A stretch of DNA of 6,579 nucleotides from CAWEHT01 sp963808455 (GTDB lineage Bacteria > Chloroflexota > Anaerolineae > CG2-30-64-16): contig CAWEHT010000130.1 of assembly GCA_963808455.1 (NCBI GenBank), positions 1 through 6,579 on the forward strand, given 5' to 3'. Positions 1 through 5,471 of this stretch are shown here, piece after piece. Both the position numbers and the translations under genes were made by a program. The notes under the pieces are model-generated. The model worked only from the letters and a program-made list of their open reading frames with translations, ran no database searches and was not told the DNA's origin. Position 1 is the stretch's first letter; the number at the start of each line of letters is the position of its first letter.

Positions 1-550
1 GGCAGCGCCGAGGTGCAGGTGACCGGCCCGACCGCCACCCAGAACCTCGCGCTGGGCAACAAGACCGCCAAGCCGGGCACGATCACCGTGTACTTCGATG
101 CATCGCAGCCGGAGCGCGTGCAGCTTGACAACGGCACATCCCCTTCATCCCGGCTGAGGCGCTGCCTACGACTGGAAACGTCACCCTGCGGGCCGAACCC
201 CTGGCCGCCGTGGCCGTTCAGCGAGGCGTCAACGTCTACTCGTACGGCTACGCCTTCACGGCCTACGATACGCGCGGGGGGGCGCATCGACGAAAACTTC
301 AACCAGAATGTCGTGGTCTCCTTCCACTACGATCCGGCCGTGCTGAAGCGGCTGGGGATCGAGGAAGAGCACATCCGGCCATCCTACTATTCGACCACCG
401 AAGACCGCTGGAATCTTCCCGGAAAGCTACTCGGTGGACACTACCAACGATGAGGTCAGCATGCAGATCGATCACTTCACCAGCTTCGCGCTGGCGGATG
501 CGTCAACGGATCTGCTTCCTGGGGTGTTCTTGCCGTTCGCGAGCCGCTAA
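1..550 (+). pseudogene. 3' remnant of a secreted/surface protein gene, broken by three frameshifts
   Basis: The gene enters from outside the window, so its 5' end is unseen. Protein-like sequence continues to the TAA at 548-550 only by changing frame three times. Frame 1 runs to about 135 (ITVYFDASQPERVQL). Frame 3 runs from about 138 to 280 (IPFIPAEALPTTGNVTL, then VYSYGYAFTAYD). Frame 1 resumes to about 418 (GRIDENFNQ, then SFHYDPAVLKRLGI). Frame 2 finishes the gene (ESYSVDTTNDEVSM, DHFTSFALAD, TDLLPGVFLPFASR). The shifts fit one missing base near 136, one extra G in the seven-G run 276-282, and one extra C in CCC at 418-420. The closing pattern, W followed by VDTT and then HFTSFAL, is familiar from beta-rich modules of bacterial extracellular proteins; the family is not recognised. 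Two of the three indels sit in homopolymers, so sequencing error is as plausible as real decay. No function is proposed beyond an exported beta-rich protein. Confidence 0.75.
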
Positions 551-579
551 TTCCGGCTTGGGACCAGGACCAGACAACC

Positions 580-609
580 AGGGCCCGGCCTCCAGCGCGG
601 TCGGGCCCT
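580..609 (+). terminator. Terminator-like hairpin after the broken gene
   Basis: AGGGCCCG (580-587) pairs perfectly with CGGGCCCT (602-609). Three more pairs, one of them G-U, extend the stem to 11 bp around the 8-nt loop 591-598. It lies 30 nt after the TAA at 548-550. The 3' flank is only moderately T-rich (TCGCTTTGTG), so it is a weak intrinsic terminator or an mRNA 3'-end stabiliser. Confidence 0.55.
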
Positions 610-696
610 CGCTTTGTGCGCCGGACGGAGGGACGCTGCGATAGCTCGACATGGCGAGAGAGACTATTTTCCTATAGCTTTGGCGCGCCAGGTTGC

Positions 697-702
697 TAAA
701 AT
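697..702 (+). promoter_or_regulatory. Candidate -10 box for the M50 protease gene
   Basis: TAAAAT matches the TATAAT consensus at five of six positions. It lies in the only A/T-rich patch of the gap between the broken gene and the protease gene (about 661-704). No good -35 box lies 16-18 nt upstream, so this is tentative. A start near 709 would place the hairpin at 722-742 in the 5' leader. Confidence 0.3.
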
Positions 703-721
703 ACCCACAGGCAGCCGGAAG

Positions 722-742
722 CCGGCGTGGATCTCACGCCGG
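722..742 (+). other. 5'-leader hairpin just upstream of the protease ribosome binding site
   Basis: CCGGCGTG (722-729) and CACGCCGG (735-742) form a perfect 8-bp stem around the 5-nt loop GATCT. The stem ends 11 nt before the AAAGGGA ribosome binding site (754-760). It could stabilise the leader or modulate translation. It does not enclose the ribosome binding site, so a direct switch is not shown. Confidence 0.45.
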
Positions 743-766
743 GGGGCCGGGACAAAGGGACGATCG

Positions 767-1393
767 ATGTCATCTCAAGCCAGCTTGCCGTTTACAGCGC
801 TCAGCTTCCTGGCAGCCATCGTGCTGATCACCACCTGGCACGAGTTCGGCCACCTGCTGGTCGCGTGGCGCAGCCAGGTGCCTGTAAAGCTGATCGGCAT
901 CGGCCTGGGCCCATCCCTGTGGCGGTTTCGGCTATCGCAAAGGGAAGCTTCACCAGATGGAGCAATTCGCCTCGAGGTGCGGGCTTTCCCTGTCGGCATG
1001 GCTATCGGCGTAGTTGGCAGGCGCACTAACGATGGCCAGGCTCGCCGGCCGGCGAGCCGCGATCTGGCCGTGGCCGCGGGTGGCCCGGCAGCCAGCTTCA
1101 TGCTCGGCCTGCTGTTGTTTCTGATGGCGATCACAGTGCGGGCCGCGTCCGGGCTGGAGTCCTGGTTGCTGGCGACGGCGCTCATGTCGCTGTTCTTGAT
1201 GGCCCTGAACCTGCTCCCACTGCCCGGGCTCGACGGGGGGCACATGCTTCTGCTCACGGCCGCGTGTCGCGGGTGGCAGCTCTCGCCTACAGGAGAAGCA
1301 AGCTTGCATCGTGCGGGGATGCGCCTGCTGGCCGGGATCTGCCTGGCGATGACCGTCGCCGAGCTGGGCCTGCGCCTCTTCAATCGGGGCTGA
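767..1393 (+). CDS. Compact M50-family (site-2 protease) intramembrane metalloprotease
   Basis: The 208-residue protein carries the hallmarks of zinc-dependent intramembrane proteases of the M50 (RseP/SpoIVFB/site-2) family. The zinc ligands and catalytic Glu are in HEFGH (residues 25-29), within the first hydrophobic segment (about 9-33). The third zinc ligand is in NLLPLPGLDGGH (148-159, ligand D156). A central AAGGPAASF (103-111) opens the second membrane segment and matches the family's conserved GPxxN/SF region. Hydrophobic stretches near 110-124, 134-152 and 188-203 complete a membrane core. At this length there is no PDZ domain, so it is a minimal form. The start is the ATG at 767, because AAAGGGA lies 6 nt upstream; the same frame is open further upstream, but that stretch is not protein-like. 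The substrate is unknown. Family members cleave membrane-tethered regulators or signal-peptide remnants. A 14-bp hairpin follows the gene, so it is probably monocistronic. Confidence 0.88.
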   Translation: MSSQASLPFTALSFLAAIVLITTWHEFGHLLVAWRSQVPVKLIGIGLGPSLWRFRLSQREASPDGAIRLEVRAFPVGMAIGVVGRRTNDGQARRPASRDLAVAAGGPAASFMLGLLLFLMAITVRAASGLESWLLATALMSLFLMALNLLPLPGLDGGHMLLLTAACRGWQLSPTGEASLHRAGMRLLAGICLAMTVAELGLRLFNRG

Positions 1394-1439
1394 CCCCGAG
1401 TTACCCTTGTTGGCTGATGCGTGGTTGTGTGACGCTGTT

Positions 1440-1475
1440 GCTGTCCACCCCGGTTGGGAGGCCGGGGTGGACAGC
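1440..1475 (+). terminator. Perfect 14-bp hairpin after the M50 gene
   Basis: GCTGTCCACCCCGG (1440-1453) is the exact reverse complement of CCGGGGTGGACAGC (1462-1475), with an 8-nt loop (1454-1461). It lies 46 nt after the protease stop codon and ahead of the next gene. It is followed by GCGTTTAATG, a short T tract only. Position and stem strength make it a probable terminator; a dispersed palindromic repeat is the alternative. Confidence 0.6.
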
Positions 1476-1497
1476 GCGTTTAATGCCTCTTCCCTGC

Positions 1498-1506
1498 TGT
1501 GATAAA
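1498..1506 (+). promoter_or_regulatory. Weak extended -10 candidate for the prepilin peptidase gene
   Basis: TGTGATAAA resembles an extended -10 element (TG, one base, then GATAAA, which matches TATAAT at four of six positions). It lies about 100 nt upstream of the start codon and downstream of the hairpin at 1440-1475. No convincing -35 box is visible. A small stem, CGCTG/CAGCG (1517-1521 and 1525-1529), would fall at the start of the leader. Confidence 0.25.
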
Positions 1507-1602
1507 CTGCCCTGATCGCTGAAACAGCGGGCCAGCCGGGTCGAAAACACGCGAGGGACCAGCTGGCGGCCCGGCAACACGATTCCCGACGAGGACCTCG
1601 CC

Positions 1603-2424
1603 TTGATCATGCTCATCGTCAGTGCGTTGGCCGGTTGGCTGGCCGGGGGGCTTGGCAACCTGGCAGCGGACGCTCTGCCTCGCCTGGGCGAGAGGGCCTC
1701 TGCGGACCTGCCTGGGCCGCGCCCGGCGCAGGGCCTACCGCGGCTTCCCTGTAACGGGAAGCCGCAGGCCGATGGGGAGACCCTTCCCGGCAGCGATCCC
1801 ACCCTCCCAATGCGCGCCGGAAGCGGGCCGCTGGTCTTGTGGCACTATCTGACGCTGCCCTGGTATCCCTTCCGGCATGGGCTTTGCCCGCACTGCCAGG
1901 CGCGGCGGCCGTGGCGTGCGCCGGCCCTCGAGGCGGCGCTCATCGCCATCTTCGCCTTTGCCTGGTTCCGAGCCGGCGGTAGACCTGCCCTATGGCTGAC
2001 CCTCGCCGCGTATAGCACTTTCTTGTTGATCGTGCTGGTGATCGACCTGGAACACCGGCGCGTGCTGAATGTCATGCTGGGGCCGGCTGTGATCGTCGCC
2101 ATGGTCGCCAGCCTGGCGCCGGGCCTGCCTGGCCCGCGCAGCGCCCTGCTCGGTGGCGCGGTCGGTCTGGCGGCCTTCCTGGTGCTGGCGTTCATCGGAC
2201 GCGGCGCGCTCGGAAGCGGCGATGTTAAGCTCGCCGGGGTCATCGGGGTGATGACCGGCTATCCGGCGGTCGTGCCGGCTCTCGCCCTGGGCGTGACCCT
2301 CGGTGGAGTTGCGGCGTTGACCTTGCTCGTGACACGGAGCGCCGGCCCCAAAAGCTACATGGCCTACGCACCCTACCTGGCCGTGGGGGCCCTCGTCATC
2401 CTCTTCTTGCCGGTCGTACGCTGA
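1603..2424 (+). CDS. A24-family prepilin peptidase (type IV pilin leader peptidase)
   Basis: The 273-residue polytopic membrane protein should cleave, on the cytoplasmic face, the leader of type IV prepilins or pseudopilins. The two catalytic aspartates expected of A24 enzymes are visible: D148 in VLVIDLEHRRVLN and D207 in GSGDVKLAG. The N-terminal segment GGLGNLAADALPRL (15-28) corresponds to the family's GxxxN...RLP stretch. The tail MAYAPYLAVGALVIL matches the conserved FGPYLALG region. The usual N-terminal domain carries two CxxC pairs; here only one remains (CPHC, 95-98). The first is replaced by a Pro/Gly-rich stretch (about 29-77) that contains a DNA palindrome. The TTG start at 1603 is preferred because GAGGA (1591-1595) lies 7 nt upstream; the ATG at 1609 is the alternative. 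No pilin or pilus-assembly genes are adjacent, so the substrate is not shown. Whether the N-methyltransferase activity of PilD is retained is unknown. Confidence 0.9.
   Translation: MIMLIVSALAGWLAGGLGNLAADALPRLGERASADLPGPRPAQGLPRLPCNGKPQADGETLPGSDPTLPMRAGSGPLVLWHYLTLPWYPFRHGLCPHCQARRPWRAPALEAALIAIFAFAWFRAGGRPALWLTLAAYSTFLLIVLVIDLEHRRVLNVMLGPAVIVAMVASLAPGLPGPRSALLGGAVGLAAFLVLAFIGRGALGSGDVKLAGVIGVMTGYPAVVPALALGVTLGGVAALTLLVTRSAGPKSYMAYAPYLAVGALVILFLPVVR
1740..1765 (+). repeat. Perfect 10-bp inverted repeat inside the prepilin peptidase gene
   Basis: GCGGCTTCCC (1740-1749) and GGGAAGCCGC (1756-1765) flank the 6-nt loop TGTAAC. The palindrome encodes residues 46-55 of the poorly conserved Pro/Gly-rich stretch that stands where the first CxxC pair is expected. 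It keeps the reading frame open. It could be an inserted palindromic element or a chance hairpin in GC-rich DNA. Confidence 0.6.
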
Positions 2425-2532
2425 GCCGAGAGCCCGCCGCGTCCCAGGGCCACCATCAGGCTCCGATTTGCGCCTTGGACGGGAAGAGCACGTAGCGCGG
2501 CGTGAGAAATATCAGGGCCACCCGAACGTCTC

Positions 2533-2554
2533 CGGCGGACCGGTGTGTCCGCCG
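2533..2554. other. 8-bp hairpin between converging genes
   Basis: CGGCGGAC (2533-2540) and GTCCGCCG (2547-2554) pair perfectly across a 6-nt loop. The hairpin lies between the stop codon of the prepilin peptidase (2424) and the converging lipoprotein gene. It has no adjacent T tract on either strand. It may help end transcription from the plus strand, which otherwise has no clear terminator here. Confidence 0.4.
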
Positions 2555-2560
2555 ATGGGG

Positions 2561-2606
2561 ATCAAAAGATGGCTCTCTCGGGCCGCCTGTGCCCGAGAGA
2601 GCCATC
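2561..2606 (-). terminator. Rho-independent terminator of the minus-strand lipoprotein gene
   Basis: Read on the minus strand, GATGGCTCTCTCGGGC (2606-2591) and GCCCGAGAGAGCCATC (2583-2568) form a perfect 16-bp stem with a 7-nt loop. TTTT follows immediately (2567-2564). The stem begins 18 nt after the stop codon of the gene at 2625-3464. On the plus strand it lacks a T tail, so it should act mainly on minus-strand transcripts. Confidence 0.88.
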
Positions 2607-2624
2607 CTGTAAAGACAAACCGTG

Positions 2625-3464
2625 TCAGTCGCTGCTGGTCGGCGTGGGGCCCGACGGCGGGTTCCCGCCCATGGGCAAGCTGCCGATCTGGATCATCTGC
2701 GCCGTGAAGGTGCCGTCCGAACCCAGTGAGCCCTGCGCCGTGATGCGCTGCCCGGCCTGGATGTCGCTCAGGGTGGCCTGGTCCAGCTTCCGGATCTGGG
2801 TCTGAGCGCCGGCATTCACGGTGACCGTGCCGCCGTTCGCAGTCAGGGTGATCGTGTTGCCGCTGATCTGCTGCACCTGGCCGGCGACGAAGTTGGCCGG
2901 GCTGGCGCCCGGGCCGCCATTCTGGCCGCCCGCTCCAGCTGCGCCGCCCCGGCCCGGGCCGGGAGTGCCCCGCCGCGCGCGGGGTGTGCCCCCTGCGTTG
3001 GCGCCCCGGCCGCCGAACTGCCCGCCGATCTGGATCATCTGTGCCGTGACCGTCCCATCCGAGGCCCGTGCGCCACGGACGGTGATGCGCTGCCCGACCT
3101 GGATGTCGCTCAGGCTACCCTGGTCCAGTTTCTGGATCTGTGTCTGATCACTGGCATCGACGGTGAGCGTGCCGTTGGTTGTGGTCAGGGTGATCGTGCT
3201 GCCGCTGATCCCTTTGACCTGGCCGGCGGCAAAGTTGTTCGGGTTGAAGCCCGGCCCGCCCTGACCGGGAGCGGGGGTTGCCTGCGCGGCGCTTTCTGTG
3301 CCGGCTGCCTGCTGGCCGCCGCTCGTATCGACCGTGGCGCTGGCCGCTTGGCCTCCGCTGCCCGTATTGCCAGCCGGTGCCTGCCCACCACCACTGCTGC
3401 AAGCCGCCGCGATGATCAACACGAACGTGACCACGGCGACGGCGCCAATTCGCTTCATGCTCAT
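2625..3464 (-). CDS. Probable lipoprotein with two tandem DUF5666-like domains
   Basis: The 279-residue protein starts with a short basic end and a hydrophobic signal segment (residues 7-21) leading to C22 in AAACSSGGG. This is the layout of a lipoprotein signal, though Ala rather than Leu at -3 makes the lipobox weak. A Gly/Ala/Gln-rich spacer (about 23-77) follows. Two copies of a roughly 70-residue beta-rich domain come next (78-147 and 192-261). Each shares the skeleton AGQV..ISG.TITL, then QTQI.KLDQ, LSDIQ.GQRIT and DGT.TAQMIQIG, the pattern of DUF5666 domains of unknown function. A Gly/Arg/Pro-rich hinge (148-191) joins them. AAGGAG (3481-3476) lies 11 nt before the ATG at 3464, favouring it over the internal ATG at 3458. 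It is monocistronic with a strong terminator, and divergent from the stalked repeat protein. The role is unknown; an extracytoplasmic membrane-tethered location is inferred. Confidence 0.85.
   Translation of the reverse strand: MSMKRIGAVAVVTFVLIIAAACSSGGGQAPAGNTGSGGQAASATVDTSGGQQAAGTESAAQATPAPGQGGPGFNPNNFAAGQVKGISGSTITLTTTNGTLTVDASDQTQIQKLDQGSLSDIQVGQRITVRGARASDGTVTAQMIQIGGQFGGRGANAGGTPRARRGTPGPGRGGAAGAGGQNGGPGASPANFVAGQVQQISGNTITLTANGGTVTVNAGAQTQIRKLDQATLSDIQAGQRITAQGSLGSDGTFTAQMIQIGSLPMGGNPPSGPTPTSSD
2682..3233 (-). repeat. Internal duplication of the DUF5666-like domain (114-codon offset)
   Basis: Copy 1 occupies 3024-3233 and copy 2 occupies 2682-2891, exactly 342 bases apart. The DNA is still visibly similar: GATCTGGATCATCTG occurs at 2685 and again at 3027. 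The Gly/Arg-rich hinge between the copies is not duplicated. This points to a tandem duplication within the gene followed by divergence. Confidence 0.85.
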
Positions 3465-3599
3465 AGGATTCGGCTCTCCTTCGTTAGCCCAATCTATCCC
3501 AAAGGCTGTTAAATTCTGATGAAGAAACGGTCAGATATCGGTTGGCGTGTGCCGGGACGCCGCGCGCGGGCCTTTCGATCCAACGCGGAGTAAGCCACA

Positions 3600-3628
3600 C
3601 TGACAAGACCCCCGATTCGTGCTATGTC
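3600..3628 (+). promoter_or_regulatory. Candidate promoter of the stalked repeat-protein gene
   Basis: CTGACA (3600-3605) matches the TTGACA -35 consensus at five of six positions. With a 17-nt spacer it is followed by TATGTC (3623-3628), a poor -10 box matching at three positions. A start near 3635 would give a leader of about 50 nt before the ATG at 3685. It lies in the 220-bp region shared with the divergent lipoprotein gene, for which no good promoter could be picked. Confidence 0.35.
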
Positions 3629-3684
3629 CCGAGTAAGTGAGCCGACAGTCATGCTGCGAGGGTGCGCTGTGGAGGGGAGACCAG

Positions 3685-5322
3685 ATGAAAACAAATCAAG
3701 AGCATGGTGGCGCAGGGCCACTCAAGGCCGTGCTGACGGTGCTGACCACCGTTTCGACGATCATCGGCATTATCGTGTTCCTTACCGGAAAGACAAACGT
3801 TCCGGCCTTGCTTGGTCTGCGCGGTGCCGGGGGCCAGGGCGGGTCTCTGACCGCTGAGGTGACCCAGGCTCCTGCGACGCCCGCGAGCGCGCTTGCGCAG
3901 GCCGTCACAGGCCCCCAGAATGAGATCGCTGCCGCTTCATCCGCAACGGCGCCGGCGTCCCTGCCGCTCCCCGCATCGAACCCGGGGCCCGCGCCATCGG
4001 CGTCTCCCGACTCGAGCCTGCTGCCCCTGCCGTCGCCCACCCCGGCCTCTGCGCCGTCGGCGTCTCCCGCTTCGAGCCTGCCGCCCCTGCCGTCTCCCAC
4101 CCCGGCCTCCGCGCCGTTGGCCTTTTCCACGTTGACGCCGGCGCCCTCGACGCCTTCGGCACCGGGCTTGACGCCCGCGCCCCTGCTGCTTCCGTCAACC
4201 GGGGCCCCGGCGGTTACCCCGCCGGCCACGCAGGCGGGAAGCACGGGTGCCATGCCCGCCCTGTCACCCACCGCGGCCGCCAGCTCGCTGTCACCCGGCA
4301 TGATGCCCGCGCCGGCCCCGGCGGCCAACGGCGTTTGGCAGCAAGATGGTCTCCTGGCCGAGGTCAAATTCAGCCAAATCCAGGATACCGGCTTTAGCCT
4401 GAGCTTCAAGATCACGAACGAGGGCACCAATGACCTGGTCGCCACTTACAGCCCCGAGAATTTCAGCGCAGTGGACGACACCGGCACGACCTATCCTCCG
4501 GATAACCCTGCGCCGCCAAGGACCCTCACGGTCGCGGCCCAGAATTCGGACGAAGAATACGTCTCTTTCGGCGGTGCCCTCAACCCGCGCGCCAGGCAGC
4601 TCAACGTTACCCTGGCGCAACTCGCCGGGGTTCAGAACATTACGCTGGCGCTACCTATCGGCAGCGATGTCGCGGACGTCAAGACGGCGGCCGGGTTCGT
4701 TCAGGTCTTCAGCCAGGGGTTCGGGTTGAGCTTCAAGATGACCAATGAAGGCTCCGGCGACTTCGTGGCCAGGTACCGGCGCGAGGACTTCAGCGCCGTG
4801 GACGATACCGGGCAGACCTACACCTTAGACAACCCTCCGGGTGAGAGGACGATCTTGATCGCGAGCGACAGCTCAGACAACGAAGAGCTCTCCTTCGAGG
4901 GCGCGCTCAATCCCCGGGCCAGGCGACTGACCTTGGCGCTGGCGCAGCTCTCAGGCACCGAAAACATCACGCTCACCCTCCCCATCGGCAGCGATGTGGC
5001 GGATGTCCGGGCAAAGGCGAGCATCGTGGAGACGTGGAACAACGGGTTCGCCTTGAGCTTCATGCTCATAAATGAAGGCCCAAACGATTTCGTCGCCAGG
5101 TACAGGCTTGAGGATTTCAACGTGCTGGACGACACGGGACAGGCTTACGCCCTGGAGAATCCTCCGGGCACGCGGGTTTACTCGATCTCGACCAATAGCT
5201 CAGAGACCGATCAACTCTCTTTCCAGGGTCCGATCAACCCGGCCGCCAGACAGCTGTCGCTGACGCTGGCCCAGCTTTCCGGGACCCCTGACATCAAGGT
5301 GATGATCCCGGTGAACCATTAG
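3685..5322 (+). CDS. Membrane-anchored protein with Pro/Ala-rich stalk and three tandem ~109-residue domains
   Basis: The 545-residue protein has three parts. A short cytoplasmic-type N-terminus and one hydrophobic segment (about 15-34, rich in V, T, I) form an uncleaved-looking signal anchor. A low-complexity Pro/Ala/Ser/Thr stalk follows (about 55-215), including a 20-residue repeat with PLPSPTPASAP. Three tandem domains close the protein, with anchor motifs GFSLSF, GFGLSF and GFALSF at residues 236, 345 and 454, exactly 109 apart. Each carries NEG..D.VA.Y, then DDTG..Y.L.NP, then LNPRAR or a variant, and ends a hydrophobic strand with LPIGSDVADV in the first two copies. The alternation of hydrophobic and polar strands suggests an Ig-like or DUF4352-like beta-sandwich, but the family is not recognised. 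GGAGG (3671-3675) lies 9 nt before the ATG at 3685; the in-frame ATG at 3637 lacks a comparable site. The stalk suggests that the domains are displayed away from the membrane. Ligand and role are unknown. Confidence 0.85.
   Translation: MKTNQEHGGAGPLKAVLTVLTTVSTIIGIIVFLTGKTNVPALLGLRGAGGQGGSLTAEVTQAPATPASALAQAVTGPQNEIAAASSATAPASLPLPASNPGPAPSASPDSSLLPLPSPTPASAPSASPASSLPPLPSPTPASAPLAFSTLTPAPSTPSAPGLTPAPLLLPSTGAPAVTPPATQAGSTGAMPALSPTAAASSLSPGMMPAPAPAANGVWQQDGLLAEVKFSQIQDTGFSLSFKITNEGTNDLVATYSPENFSAVDDTGTTYPPDNPAPPRTLTVAAQNSDEEYVSFGGALNPRARQLNVTLAQLAGVQNITLALPIGSDVADVKTAAGFVQVFSQGFGLSFKMTNEGSGDFVARYRREDFSAVDDTGQTYTLDNPPGERTILIASDSSDNEELSFEGALNPRARRLTLALAQLSGTENITLTLPIGSDVADVRAKASIVETWNNGFALSFMLINEGPNDFVARYRLEDFNVLDDTGQAYALENPPGTRVYSISTNSSETDQLSFQGPINPAARQLSLTLAQLSGTPDIKVMIPVNH
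3991..4120 (+). repeat. 60-bp minisatellite in the stalk coding region
   Basis: Two full 60-bp units (3991-4050 and 4051-4110) are followed by the first ten bases of a third. GCGCCATCGGCGTCTCCCG at 3991 recurs at 4051 with one change. Each unit encodes 20 residues of the form APSASP.SSL.PLPSPTPAS. Units of 60 bp keep the frame, so copy-number change would alter stalk length without breaking the protein. Confidence 0.85.
4354..5319 (+). repeat. Three tandem 327-bp domain repeats
   Basis: Copies lie at about 4354-4680, 4681-5007 and 5008-5319, with a period of exactly 327 bases. ATCGGCAGCGATGT near the ends of copies 1 and 2 is identical at that offset. Copies 1 and 2 share FSAVDDTG and LPIGSDVADV. 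Copies 2 and 3 share FVARYR and NPPG. Copy 3 is shorter at its end, closing with IPVNH. Successive tandem duplications with later divergence explain the pattern. Confidence 0.9.
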
Positions 5323-5404
5323 CAGGGCCCAGCCCTGGTGCATGTGTAGGGAAGGTCCTCGGTAGCAGCGTTTGTCATGCTGACCGCTACGCGGCGTCCT
5401 AGCA

Positions 5405-5426
5405 AATTATGGCGCGCTGCTGCGCC
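5405..5426 (-). terminator. Weak terminator candidate for the YedF-like gene
   Basis: On the minus strand, GGCGC (5426-5422) and GCGCC (5415-5411) form a 5-bp stem with a 6-nt loop, followed by ATAATTTGC. It lies about 46 nt after the stop codon of the gene at 5472-5825. The stem is short, so support is limited. The rest of 5323-5471 holds only a minor CAGGG/CCCTG pair just after the plus-strand gene. Confidence 0.3.
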
Positions 5427-5471
5427 GGTGGCTGTCGCATGAGGAACAAATGCCGGGAACGCTCATCCGCC

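Noticed and set aside
614..766. Upstream start of the M50 protease frame
   Set aside because: It overlaps the terminator flank and the leader hairpin, is Arg-rich and non-membrane-like, and the ATG at 767 has a proper ribosome binding site.
775..1383. Minus-strand open frame opposite the M50 protease
   Set aside because: The plus strand carries clear HExxH and LDGG motifs; the antisense translation is Arg/Ser/Pro-rich and featureless.
2821..3147. Plus-strand frame opposite the DUF5666-like lipoprotein
   Set aside because: Antisense shadow, rich in Pro; the minus strand has a signal, domain repeats, a ribosome binding site and a terminator.
3637..3684. Upstream ATG for the stalked repeat protein
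   Set aside because: It lacks a ribosome binding site, whereas the ATG at 3685 follows GGAGG at 9 nt and starts a typical signal anchor.
3696..4445. Long minus-strand open frame opposite the stalk region
   Set aside because: It mirrors the Pro/Ala-rich repeat on the other strand, gives a Gly/Ala-rich composition without domains and lacks a start context; it is a shadow of GC-rich repetitive coding DNA.
5323..5337. CAGGG/CCCTG pair after the stalked protein gene
   Set aside because: Only five pairs and no T tract; too weak to call a terminator.
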